DNA of 64,000 nt from Arthrobacter endolithicus (GTDB lineage: Bacteria; Actinomycetota; Actinomycetes; Actinomycetales; Micrococcaceae). Location of the stretch: NCBI RefSeq assembly GCF_026627425.1, contig NZ_JAPNLH010000003.1, forward strand, positions 186,001-250,000. The letters are read 5' to 3'. This document shows positions 7,177-15,421 of the stretch, piece after piece. The position numbers were made by a program, and so were the translations under genes. Each line of letters starts with the position of its first letter. Position 1 is the first letter of the stretch. The notes under the pieces are model-generated. The model had not been told where the DNA came from, searched no databases, and saw nothing but the letters and a program-made list of their open reading frames with translations.

Positions 7177-7194
7177 CCGGGACGAACGTCCCGG
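7177..7194. promoter_or_regulatory. 8-bp inverted repeat between divergent genes
   Basis: CCGGGACG and CGTCCCGG are separated by AA, giving an 18-bp near-perfect palindrome midway between the CopC-like gene and the purine permease gene. It is a candidate operator for either gene. Confidence 0.4.
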
Positions 7195-7301
7195 TCAGTC
7201 CTGCCGGGACCGGCGTAAAAAACAGTGCGGGAGGCAGAATACCCGCCATAAGCACTATTGTGAAGAGTCAGATATTTTTGCTTAGTGCTGGAGGGCATTC
7301 C

Positions 7302-8747
7302 ATGGCGTCTCAAGACTCCGCTCTTGACCGTTATTTCCACATCACGGCTCGTGGATCCAACATCTCCCGTGAAATCCGCGGTGGTTTCGCCACCTTCTTC
7401 GCGATGAGCTACATTGTGGTGCTGAATCCGCTGATTCTTTCCGCGGCAGATTCCTCCGGTGATGCCCTCGGAATCGAACGCGTCGCCGCGGCGACGGCGT
7501 TCGTGGCCGGTGTGCTGACAATTCTCATGGGGGCCTGGGCCAAGCATCCGTTCGCCCTGGCCACGGGTTTGGGCGTGAATGCCTTTGTCGCCGTCACCGT
7601 GGCCACACACCCGGGCCTGACCTGGCCGGACATGATGGGCTTGGTGATGCTCTCCGGTATCACCATGTTCATTCTGGTGGTGACCGGCTTCCGGACCGCT
7701 GTCTTCAAAGCGGTACCGGAAGGCCTGAAAATAGCCATCGTCGTCGGGATCGGCATGTTCATCGCGTTGATCGGGCTGGTCAATGCCGGATTCGTTCGCC
7801 GCGTTCCGGACGCCGCGGGCACGACGGTGCCGGTAGGACTTGGCTTTGACGGCAAGCTGATCGGCTGGCCCACCCTGGTCTTTGTCTTTGGGCTAGTGCT
7901 GACAATTGCGCTGCTGGTCCGAAAGGTCAAGGGGGCTATTCTGATCGGCATCATTGCCTCGACTGTGCTGGCCAACATCCTCGAACTCACGTTGCACATC
8001 GGCCCCGCCGTGGCACCCGGCAAGCCGGCTAATCCGCAGGGCTGGTCCCTGGTTGCTCCCAAGCTCACCGACTGGAACCTTCCGGACCTGTCCCTGGTGG
8101 GGAAATTCGATCTCTTCGGTTCCTTCGCCCATCTGGGCTCACTGGCCGCGGTGCTGCTGGCCTTCGTGATTCTGCTGAGCATCTTCTTCGACGCCATGGG
8201 CACCGTGGTTGGCCTGGCCGGAGAAGCGGGCAGCATCGAAAAAGACGGCACCATCCCCAATCTGGACCGCGTGCTGATGGTGGACGCGTTTGGTGCGGTC
8301 GCCGGCGGCGGCGCATCCACGTCCTCCCACCAGATTTATGTCGAGTCCGGTGCCGGCATCGCCGAAGGCGCGCGCACCGGATTGGCCAGCATCGTCACGG
8401 GAGTGCTGCTGCTGATCGCCATGTTCGTCACCCCGCTGGTCCGGCTCGTTCCGTTCGAGGCCGTCGCCCCGGCCCTCGTCGTCGTCGGCTTCATGATGGT
8501 CTCCCAGGTGGGCAAGATCGACTGGAAGGACTGGGGCATCGCACTCCCGGCCTTCCTGACCTTCATCCTGATGCCCTTTACCTACTCGATCGCCAACGGC
8601 CTGGGTGCCGGGTTCATTGCGTTCGTCCTGATCCGCACCTTCCAGGGCCGCGCCAGGGAAATTCATCCGCTGATGTGGGTGGTGGCGGCGGCCTTCGTGA
8701 TCTTCTTCGGCATCGGTCCGATCGAGCAGCTGTTCGGGGTCAAGTAG
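7302..8747 (+). CDS. NCS2 family (AzgA-like) purine permease
   Basis: The 481-residue protein is a polytopic membrane transporter with about 12-14 helices. It shows the AzgA/GhxP-type hallmarks: REIRGGFATFFAMSYIVVLNP near the start, ATGLGVNAFVAVTVA in the third helix, FFDAMGTVVGLAGEAG, and a substrate-site region GGGASTSSHQIYVESGAGIAEGARTG (interrupted here by family loops). Such proteins import adenine, guanine or hypoxanthine with protons. The start is the ATG at 7302 with GGAGG seven bases upstream; the open frame back to 7152 is not supported. It is monocistronic. Confidence 0.92.
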   Translation: MASQDSALDRYFHITARGSNISREIRGGFATFFAMSYIVVLNPLILSAADSSGDALGIERVAAATAFVAGVLTILMGAWAKHPFALATGLGVNAFVAVTVATHPGLTWPDMMGLVMLSGITMFILVVTGFRTAVFKAVPEGLKIAIVVGIGMFIALIGLVNAGFVRRVPDAAGTTVPVGLGFDGKLIGWPTLVFVFGLVLTIALLVRKVKGAILIGIIASTVLANILELTLHIGPAVAPGKPANPQGWSLVAPKLTDWNLPDLSLVGKFDLFGSFAHLGSLAAVLLAFVILLSIFFDAMGTVVGLAGEAGSIEKDGTIPNLDRVLMVDAFGAVAGGGASTSSHQIYVESGAGIAEGARTGLASIVTGVLLLIAMFVTPLVRLVPFEAVAPALVVVGFMMVSQVGKIDWKDWGIALPAFLTFILMPFTYSIANGLGAGFIAFVLIRTFQGRAREIHPLMWVVAAAFVIFFGIGPIEQLFGVK

Positions 8748-8770
8748 GCATCGGAGAGCCCGCGGGAACG

Positions 8771-8786
8771 ATCCGGGATTCCGGAC
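8771..8786. promoter_or_regulatory. HutR-type operator upstream of hutG
   Basis: ATCCGGGATTCCGGAC matches the hutU-side site GTCTGGTATTCCAGAC at 12 of 16 positions and is itself a TCCGG-N4-CCGGA palindrome. It lies 55 bases before hutG, so the same IclR-family regulator probably controls hutG. Confidence 0.6.
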
Positions 8787-8840
8787 TGGTCTCGCCGTTT
8801 GGTGCTGGCGTCGCCGCACCCGATGGGGTGAGGTAGAAGG

Positions 8841-9830
8841 ATGGACCTCGCACCGCTGACCATTGACATTCCCGCGCAGCCCTGGAGCGGGCGTAACGAC
8901 GGCGACGGCGCCGAGCACCGCCGATGGTGGCAGGCCGTCACGGCGCTGGGCGGAGAAACCGCACTCGGTGCAGCCCTGCCCGCCGGGGGTACGCGGCCCG
9001 CCGTGCTGCTGGGCTTTTGCTCGGACGAGGGGGTCCGCCGCAATCAGGGCCGAGTCGGCGCTTCGGCGGCACCGGCGGAAATCCGGGCCGCACTGGGCTC
9101 GCTGGCCTGGCACGGCGAACGGACGCTCTACGACGCCGGCGATGTCCTGGTCTCCGGCGCCGGCCTGCTGGCCGGCCAGCTACGGGCGGGCGCAGCGCTG
9201 ACGGCTATGCTCGACGGCGGCGCGCTGACGGTAGTGCTCGGCGGCGGCCACGAGATCGCGTACGCCAGTTACCTCGGCGTCGTAAACTCCCGGCGGGTAC
9301 GCGAAGGTGCCCGGTGGGGAGTGCTTAATCTGGATGCCCATTTCGATTTACGCGATGCCCCGGTCCCCAGTTCCGGGACTGTGTTCCTACAGATGGCCAA
9401 CGCCGAAGCCGAGGCGGGGCGCAGCCTTAACTACGCCGTCGTCGGTATCAGCGAACCGAACAACACCCGCGCACTTTTCCGCACCGCGGACCAGCTGGAC
9501 GTGAAATATCTGCTCGATGAGGACTGCTCGCTGGAACGGGCCCGGGAGTTTGTCGCCTCTTTTCTGGAGCGTATCGACGTGCTGCATCTGACCATCGATC
9601 TGGATGTGTTTGAGGCATCGCTGGCCCCCGGCGTCAGCGCCCCGGCGGCCTATGGCGTTCCGCTTCCGGTCATCGCCGCCATCTGCCGGCAGGTCGCGGC
9701 GAGCGGCAAACTCTTTCACGCCGACGTAGCTGAGCTTAATCCGGAGTTCGATATCGACCACCGCACCGCCAAGCTGGCGGCGCGGCTGGTCAATACCGTG
9801 CTCCGGGCCGAAAGCTGCGGCCTTAGTTGA
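8841..9830 (+). CDS. hutG: Formimidoylglutamase
   Basis: The 329-residue product is an arginase/ureohydrolase-fold enzyme that hydrolyses N-formimidoyl-L-glutamate to glutamate and formamide, the last step of histidine degradation. Manganese-binding motifs are visible in order: GGGHEIAYA (about 136), LNLDAHFDLRD (about 163) and LTIDLDVFEASLAPG (about 252). Length fits the family. GTGAGG precedes the ATG. It runs opposite to hutU-hutH and its end overlaps the end of hutH by eight bases. Confidence 0.93.
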   Translation: MDLAPLTIDIPAQPWSGRNDGDGAEHRRWWQAVTALGGETALGAALPAGGTRPAVLLGFCSDEGVRRNQGRVGASAAPAEIRAALGSLAWHGERTLYDAGDVLVSGAGLLAGQLRAGAALTAMLDGGALTVVLGGGHEIAYASYLGVVNSRRVREGARWGVLNLDAHFDLRDAPVPSSGTVFLQMANAEAEAGRSLNYAVVGISEPNNTRALFRTADQLDVKYLLDEDCSLERAREFVASFLERIDVLHLTIDLDVFEASLAPGVSAPAAYGVPLPVIAAICRQVAASGKLFHADVAELNPEFDIDHRTAKLAARLVNTVLRAESCGLS

Positions 9831-11397
9831 GCGCGCCGACGGCGGATTCCGCGGCCGCACGGATGGCACCACTGCCGACCAGACGGTCGGCTTCCTGCAG
9901 CTCCGGAGAGAGGAACCTGTCTGCGCCGGGCCCACTGACGCTCTGACGAAGGACGGCCAGGACGGCGGCACCGGCCGGGCCGGGCTGCAGCGGAGCGCGC
10001 ATGTCGATGGCACGGGCCGCGGCCACCAGCTCAACGGCAAGGACGCGGCGCAGGTTCTGCACCGATTGACGCAGCTTGCGTGCCGCATGCCAGCCCATGG
10101 AAACGTGATCTTCCTGCATCGCCGAGCTCGGAATCGAATCGACCGAAGCGGGCACGGCCAGCCGTTTGCTGTCCGAGACCAGGCCGGCCTGCGTGTACTG
10201 GGCAATCATCAAGCCGGAGTCGACCCCCGGATCCCCCGCAAGGAAGGCGGGCAGGCCCTGCGAGCGCGCAGGGTCCAGCATTCGATCCGTGCGGCGCTCG
10301 GCGATGGAGGCAACGTCGGCGGCAACGATGGCCAGGAAGTCCAGTACGTAGGCTACCGGAGCGCCATGGAAGTTACCGTTGGAGCTGACCCGGCCGTCCG
10401 GCAGCACCACGGGGTTGTCGATGGTGGCCGCGAGCTCCCGGGTCGCCACCAAATAGGCGTAGTCCACGGTGTCCCGTGCGGCTCCGGCGACCTGCGGAGC
10501 GCAGCGCAGGGAATAGGCGTCCTGGACCCGGCTGTCCCCGACGCGGTGCGAGGCCACGATGGCGGAGCCGGAAAGGACACGCAGCATGTTATCCGCACTG
10601 GCCGCCTGGCCCGGGTGCGGCCGCAAGGCACCGTGCAGTTCGGGCAGGAACACCTGATCCGTCCCCAGCAGGCCTTCGACGGACAGCGCGGCGGTGATGT
10701 CCGCCGTCGCCAGCAGTTCACGCAGATCCGCAATGGCCATCAGCAGCATTCCGAGCATGCCGTCAGTACCGTTGATCAGCGCCAGGCCTTCCTTTTCCGC
10801 CAGCACCACCGGTTCAATCCCCGCCTCCGCGAGCAGTTCGGCGACCGGCCGGCCCGAGGGACCAAAGACCGTGCCGTCGGGGCCGGTCGCCTCGCCCTCG
10901 CCCATCAGCACCAGTGCACAGTGCGAGAGCGGTGCGAGGTCTCCGGAGCAGCCGAGTGAACCGAACTCGCGGACCAGCGGCGTGATGCCCGCATTGAGCA
11001 CATCCACCATGGTCTGCACTACGACCGGACGGACACCGGTACGCCCGGACGCCAGCGTTTTGGCGCGCAGGAACATCAGCGCCCGGACCACTTCGCGTTC
11101 CACAGCCGGGCCCATTCCGGCCGCGTGCGAGCGGATCAGCGATTTCTGCAGCTGGGTGCGCATATCCATCGGAATGTGCCGGTTCGCCAAGGCTCCGAAG
11201 CCGGTGGAGATGCCATAGGCCGGAACATCGGAGTGCGCGAGCTTGTCGATGTGCTCCCGCACCCTGGCTACGGTGTCCAGGGCATCAGGGCTGATGGTCA
11301 CCTTCGCATCGTGACGGGCTACGGCGATCACGTCTTCGGCCGTGACGCCGGAGCTGGAGAGGAGGACTTCGCGGGTTTCGAGAACTTCTGCGGACAT
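9823..11397 (-). CDS. hutH: Histidine ammonia-lyase
   Basis: The 524-residue enzyme deaminates L-histidine to urocanate. It has the catalytic YGISTGFG loop (Tyr61) and the MIO cofactor segment GSLGCSGDLAPLSH, in which the self-cyclising tripeptide is Cys150-Ser-Gly rather than the common Ala-Ser-Gly. The central helical domain with QDAYSLRCAPQV and the C-terminal QEDHVSMG segment are intact. It lies 152 bases downstream of hutU on the same strand, with a strong hairpin in the gap. The ribosome site is weak (AGAAAGTAA). Confidence 0.96.
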   Translation of the reverse strand: MSAEVLETREVLLSSSGVTAEDVIAVARHDAKVTISPDALDTVARVREHIDKLAHSDVPAYGISTGFGALANRHIPMDMRTQLQKSLIRSHAAGMGPAVEREVVRALMFLRAKTLASGRTGVRPVVVQTMVDVLNAGITPLVREFGSLGCSGDLAPLSHCALVLMGEGEATGPDGTVFGPSGRPVAELLAEAGIEPVVLAEKEGLALINGTDGMLGMLLMAIADLRELLATADITAALSVEGLLGTDQVFLPELHGALRPHPGQAASADNMLRVLSGSAIVASHRVGDSRVQDAYSLRCAPQVAGAARDTVDYAYLVATRELAATIDNPVVLPDGRVSSNGNFHGAPVAYVLDFLAIVAADVASIAERRTDRMLDPARSQGLPAFLAGDPGVDSGLMIAQYTQAGLVSDSKRLAVPASVDSIPSSAMQEDHVSMGWHAARKLRQSVQNLRRVLAVELVAAARAIDMRAPLQPGPAGAAVLAVLRQSVSGPGADRFLSPELQEADRLVGSGAIRAAAESAVGALN

Positions 11398-11454
11398 GAT
11401 TAGTTACTTTCTGAGTCTGGAGGATCGGTTCTGACGATCAGGTGGGCCGTGGAC

Positions 11455-11481
11455 GTCCGCTACGGGGCTGCCGTAGCGGAC
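11455..11481 (-). other. Strong stem-loop between hutU and hutH
   Basis: GTCCGCTACGG (11455-11465) and CCGTAGCGGAC (11471-11481) form a perfect 11-bp stem with a GGCTG loop in the hutU-hutH gap. No T-tract follows on the minus strand, so it looks more like an RNA-processing or stability hairpin, or a weak attenuator, than a full terminator. Confidence 0.7.
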
Positions 11482-11549
11482 ATCCGGTACTGAGGCGATG
11501 GGACGGGTTCCCCTTGGCGTCATGCCGGGGAGGGGCGGGCCTGTGCGTA

Positions 11550-13307
11550 TTAAGGCCGGGCGTCGGTCTCCAACATGGGAATCCGGACGCCGCGCTCGGC
11601 GGCTACCTCCAGCGCCCGGTCATAACCGGCGTCGGCATGGCGGATAACGCCCATGCCTGGATCATTAGTCAACAATCGTTCCAACTTTTGCGCGGCCAGC
11701 TCGGTGCCGTCAGCAACCGAGACCTGGCCGGCATGAATGGATCGGCCGATGCCGACTCCCCCGCCGTGGTGGATGGAGACCCAGGTGGCGCCGGAGGCGG
11801 TATTCAGCAGCGCATTGAGCAGCGGCCAGTCCGCAATGGCGTCCGAGCCGTCCGCCATTGATTCGGTTTCCCGGTACGGGGAGGCCACGGAACCGGAGTC
11901 CAGGTGATCACGGCCAATCACCAGAGGAGCCTTCACCTTGCCCTCGGCCACCAGTTGGTTGAACAGCACGCCGGCCTTGGCCCGCTCCCCGTAGCCGAGC
12001 CAGCAGATCCGTGCGGGCAGACCCTCGAATTCCACGTGTTTCTGGGCCGCATCGAGCCAGCGGTGCAGGTGAGCATTGTCCGGAAAGAGCTCCTTGAGGG
12101 CCTCATCCGTGACCCGGATATCCTCCGGATCGCCGGAGAGTGCCACCCAGCGGAACGGCCCCATGCCCTCGCAGAAGAGCGGGCGGATATAGGCGGGCAC
12201 GAACCCGGGGAATTCGAACGCCCGGTGGTAGCCGCCCTTGCGCGCTTCGTCGCGGATCGAGTTGCCGTAGTCAAAGACCTCGGCGCCGGCGTCCTGGAAC
12301 TCCACCATCGCCTGTACCTGGTTGGCCATCGACGTCTGGGCCTTTTTGGTGAATCCGTCAGGATCTGCACCGGCTTCACGCTGCCATTCATCCATCGCGA
12401 TACCCTCGGGGAGGTAGCTGAGCGGATCGTGTGCGCTGGTCTGATCCGTGACGATGTCAATCGTCAGTTCACCGGCTTTGTGACGACGCAGCAGCTCAGG
12501 GAACACCTCGGCGGCGTTCCCGACATAGCCGACCGACAACGGCCGCTTCTCCTTTTTCGCGGCCAGCACCTTGGCGATGGCGGCAGTCAAGTCCGTTTCG
12601 ACGTCATCGAGGTAGCGCTTGCCGGCACGACGGCGCAAACGCGTCTCGTCGACGTCGACAATCAGGACGGCGCCGCCATTGAGCGTGACGGCGAGCGGCT
12701 GCGCGCCGCCCATTCCGCCGCAGCCGCCGGTCAGGGTCAGCGTGCCGGCCAAGGTACCGCCGAACCGTTTTTGAGCAATGGCGGAGAAAGTTTCGTAGGT
12801 ACCCTGCAGAATGCCCTGCGTACCGATGTAGATCCACGAACCGGCAGTCATCTGGCCGTACATCATCAGGCCTTCGGCCTCAAGGCGGCGGAATTCCGGC
12901 CAGTTGGCCCAGTCGCCGACGAGGTTTGAGTTGGCCAGCAGCACACGCGGCGCCCACTCGTTGGTACGGAAGACGCCCACCGGCTTACCGGACTGGACCA
13001 GCAACGTCTCATCCTTTTCCAGCGTGGTCAAAACGCGCGTGATTGCATCAAAGGCGTCCCAGCTGCGCACGGCACGGCCGGTTCCACCGTAAACCACCAG
13101 ATCGTCAGGGCGCTCGGCCACCTCCGGGTCCAGATTGTTCATCAACATCCGCAGCGGAGCTTCCGTCTGCCAGCTCTTGGCCGTCAGCTCGGTGCCGCGG
13201 GCCGCCCTTACCGGGCGGGCACCCTTGGAGAAATCTACGCCCGGGCTCTTCGATGCGGGCGTATTCGATGCGGGCTTGGTGCTGCGGGACAGATCGGTCT
13301 GCGCCAT
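11550..13307 (-). CDS. hutU: Urocanate hydratase
   Basis: The 585-residue enzyme converts urocanate to imidazolonepropionate using tightly bound NAD. The family's signatures are present: [12 protein letters not shown] (about 75), the glycine-rich [23 protein letters not shown] site (about 193) and [20 protein letters not shown] (split across the active-site region, about 372). It is roughly 25-30 residues longer than the usual 555, the extra part being a Ser/Pro/Lys-rich N-terminal extension. The ATG is preceded by AGGAG. It lies downstream of hutR on the same strand, with an operator-like palindrome 90 bases upstream. I see no hutI in the window. Confidence 0.96.
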   Translation of the reverse strand: MAQTDLSRSTKPASNTPASKSPGVDFSKGARPVRAARGTELTAKSWQTEAPLRMLMNNLDPEVAERPDDLVVYGGTGRAVRSWDAFDAITRVLTTLEKDETLLVQSGKPVGVFRTNEWAPRVLLANSNLVGDWANWPEFRRLEAEGLMMYGQMTAGSWIYIGTQGILQGTYETFSAIAQKRFGGTLAGTLTLTGGCGGMGGAQPLAVTLNGGAVLIVDVDETRLRRRAGKRYLDDVETDLTAAIAKVLAAKKEKRPLSVGYVGNAAEVFPELLRRHKAGELTIDIVTDQTSAHDPLSYLPEGIAMDEWQREAGADPDGFTKKAQTSMANQVQAMVEFQDAGAEVFDYGNSIRDEARKGGYHRAFEFPGFVPAYIRPLFCEGMGPFRWVALSGDPEDIRVTDEALKELFPDNAHLHRWLDAAQKHVEFEGLPARICWLGYGERAKAGVLFNQLVAEGKVKAPLVIGRDHLDSGSVASPYRETESMADGSDAIADWPLLNALLNTASGATWVSIHHGGGVGIGRSIHAGQVSVADGTELAAQKLERLLTNDPGMGVIRHADAGYDRALEVAAERGVRIPMLETDARP

Positions 13308-13396
13308 CTCGACTCCTGATGGTTGTAAATGGAATTCTTATCTCCTACATCAAACAACGTGAGGCGGCGCACACCAAGACGTTTTGCCGCAGAGCC

Positions 13397-13412
13397 GTCT
13401 GGTATTCCAGAC
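13397..13412. promoter_or_regulatory. HutR operator upstream of hutU
   Basis: GTCTGGTATTCCAGAC is a 6-4-6 perfect inverted repeat 90 bases before hutU. It recurs in reverse complement (15 of 16) upstream of the IclR gene and in weaker form twice more, so it is the reference copy of the hut operator. Confidence 0.75.
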
Positions 13413-13441
13413 TCGGTGACCGAGTGGATCGCAGCTCAGGG

Positions 13442-13497
13442 TATTTGGCCGACCGGATCGCGCGCAGGCTATTCGGCCGGCCGGATCGCGCGCAGGA
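13442..13497. repeat. 28-bp tandem repeat after hutR
   Basis: Two 28-bp units (13442-13469 and 13470-13497) share the core CCGGATCGCGCGCAGG exactly and differ at a few other bases. A partial, diverged third unit runs into the 3' end of hutR. The array lies between the hutR stop and the hutU operator. Confidence 0.75.
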
Positions 13498-13499
13498 AA

Positions 13500-14294
13500 T
13501 TAGGCCGCCGGCCGGCCATGAATGCGAAGAGATAGGTCATCGGCGACCTTCTGCACCCGCCGGGCCAATTCCGGCCACTGTTCCGCCGGGACCTTCTCCT
13601 CCAGGAACGTCACGGCAACTGCCGCCGTCGGCCAACCAATGTGGTCAGTGACAGCCGCGGCCACCGACCCAAACCCGGCGGTGACCTCACCGTTCTCGGT
13701 GGCATAGCCGCGCTGACGAACCTGATCCAGATGTGCCTGAAGGGCCGAGTATTTCAGGATCGGTGATGAGGTTTCGGTTCGACTGCTGAAGGCTGCGGCA
13801 TTAGGGTACAGCGCCCGCACTTGAGATTTCGGTAACGCCGCGAGGATGGCACGCCCGCTGGCGGTCAAGTGGCTGGGGAGGCGGACGCCGACGTCGGTCA
13901 CCAGGGAAGGCCTGTTTTTGGCACGCTCCTCAACGATATAGAGCACGTCCCGGCCATGTAGGACGGCGAGGTGTGCACTCTCACCGATCACGTCCACTAG
14001 GGCCGCCAGCATTGGACGCCCCAGCCTGGACAACGGCTCCTGGCGTGAATAGGCGCTGCTCAGTTCGAACGCACTGATACCCAGACCGTAGCGTTGCTCC
14101 TCGTGCAGATGAAGCACAAACCCGCTCTGCTCCATCACGCCGAGCAGGTGGTAGACGCTCGAACGCGGCAGCTCCAAGGCTGTCGCTATCGTGGATGCCG
14201 CGAGCGGGCCGCGCTTGGACGCCAGCAGTGTCAGGATCCGCAGAGTGTTTTCCGCGGCCGGAACCTTGGACGCCGCATTGGTCTGGCTGCGCAT
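13500..14294 (-). CDS. hutR: IclR family regulator of hut genes
   Basis: The 264-residue protein has an N-terminal winged helix (about 14-75, with AASTIATALELPRSSVYHLL as the recognition region) and a C-terminal IclR effector-binding domain (about 90-255, with the ALPKSQVRALYPN segment). IclR-type HutR proteins control histidine utilisation in corynebacteria. Here the gene sits directly upstream of hutU and is flanked by repeated palindromes, including two in front of itself, which implies autoregulation. The effector is presumably histidine or urocanate. AGGAGAAGGA precedes the ATG. The symbol is given on context. Confidence 0.88.
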   Translation of the reverse strand: MRSQTNAASKVPAAENTLRILTLLASKRGPLAASTIATALELPRSSVYHLLGVMEQSGFVLHLHEEQRYGLGISAFELSSAYSRQEPLSRLGRPMLAALVDVIGESAHLAVLHGRDVLYIVEERAKNRPSLVTDVGVRLPSHLTASGRAILAALPKSQVRALYPNAAAFSSRTETSSPILKYSALQAHLDQVRQRGYATENGEVTAGFGSVAAAVTDHIGWPTAAVAVTFLEEKVPAEQWPELARRVQKVADDLSLRIHGRPAA

Positions 14295-14356
14295 CTGGTC
14301 CTTCTCCTCGTCCTTTGCTGCCCGGGGGTTTGAGACCGGGCGGGAGATCCCCAGTC

Positions 14357-14372
14357 GTCTGGGATACCGTAC
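14357..14372. promoter_or_regulatory. Degenerate HutR-type site upstream of hutR
   Basis: GTCTGGGATACCGTAC resembles the reverse complement of the hutU operator (GTCTGGAATACCAGAC) at 13 of 16 positions. It is 63 bases before the hutR start, near its likely promoter. Confidence 0.5.
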
Positions 14373-14423
14373 TCAAGTTTGCCTCATCCCGCAGGGCTTC
14401 CCGCCCTCAGCTGACCACCATGT

Positions 14424-14439
14424 GTCTGGAATACCAGAT
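14424..14439. promoter_or_regulatory. HutR operator upstream of hutR
   Basis: GTCTGGAATACCAGAT matches the reverse complement of the hutU operator at 15 of 16 positions. It lies 130 bases before hutR and about 115 before the divergent ANTAR gene. Confidence 0.65.
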
Positions 14440-14554
14440 AGGTGACACTCCGGCCGGCCTTCCGGGCAGGAAGACTATGATTGGGATTGACGGTTTAGCA
14501 AAAAACCGTTGGCACGCTCTCGGGGTCTGACGCCGGTACCCGCATCTGGACCTC

Positions 14555-15382
14555 ATGCCAGCCGTGGGAACCGGAAGCGTCGTGATCGCATCGGGCACCG
14601 CGGAGCACCCATACGAACGGCGATCCCACGTGTCCAGTGAAGTAGCAGCACAGAACGACAAGGCCGAATCAGCCATCCACGATCATCTGCATAGTCTGAT
14701 CCTGCAGAGTGTGGACGTCGAGGACTTCCTCGATGGCCTTGCCAATTACTCAGCGCAAAGTCTCTCCACCCCAGGAGGCAAAGTCCTGTGCGGAGTCACA
14801 GTTCTGCGGGACCGGAAGGCAGCAACCGTTGCCAGCAGCAGCGTCCAAGCCGGCCGGATGGACGAAATCCAATATAGCTTTGGCGACGGTCCTTGCATGA
14901 CTGCATCCCGGGTACAAGCCACTATTTACGTTCCCAGCGTGGCGGAGGACTCCCGCTGGCCGGAATATCTGGCCGTCATAGCTGAACACGGCATCCGTTC
15001 GATTCTGGCAGTGCCTTTCAACCTTGAAGGGGATGCTAAGGCGGCCTTAAACCTCTATTCGGAAAAGGCGGCCACGTTTGATGCCCATGCCATTGATCTG
15101 GCCGAATCCTATACCCGGCAGGCCTCGCAGGCTCTGCGCCTGGGACTGCGCTTCGCCCAGCACATCGACACCGCCTCAAACCTGCGATCCGCCATGGAGT
15201 CCCGGACGGTAATCGATCTGGCAGTAGGCATCATCATGGCGCAAAACCGCTGCAGCCAGGAAAGAGCCTTCGGCATTCTCAGCTCGGCATCGAGCACCCG
15301 TCATATGAAAGTTCGTGATGTAGCGTCCACTTTGGTGGCTTCCATCGGTCAGGAAGCCCCCAACACGCACTACGAAAACTAG
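14555..15382 (+). CDS. GAF and ANTAR domain protein
   Basis: The 275-residue protein has a GAF sensor domain (about residues 50-195, including FGDGPCMTASRVQATIYVPSV, split by the family's loops) and a C-terminal ANTAR domain (about 205-265) with the SRTVIDLAVGIIMAQNRCSQ helix and the A-F-x-I-L-x-x-A-S pattern. ANTAR domains bind paired-hairpin RNA to prevent termination, so this is a ligand- or stress-responsive antiterminator. The first 25 residues are non-conserved and a GTG near 14630 may be the true start. It is monocistronic and divergent from hutR. Confidence 0.85.
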   Translation: MPAVGTGSVVIASGTAEHPYERRSHVSSEVAAQNDKAESAIHDHLHSLILQSVDVEDFLDGLANYSAQSLSTPGGKVLCGVTVLRDRKAATVASSSVQAGRMDEIQYSFGDGPCMTASRVQATIYVPSVAEDSRWPEYLAVIAEHGIRSILAVPFNLEGDAKAALNLYSEKAATFDAHAIDLAESYTRQASQALRLGLRFAQHIDTASNLRSAMESRTVIDLAVGIIMAQNRCSQERAFGILSSASSTRHMKVRDVASTLVASIGQEAPNTHYEN

Positions 15383-15421
15383 CAAGGGTTGCTCTGATCC
15401 ATACCTGTCCAGAGCGGGAGG

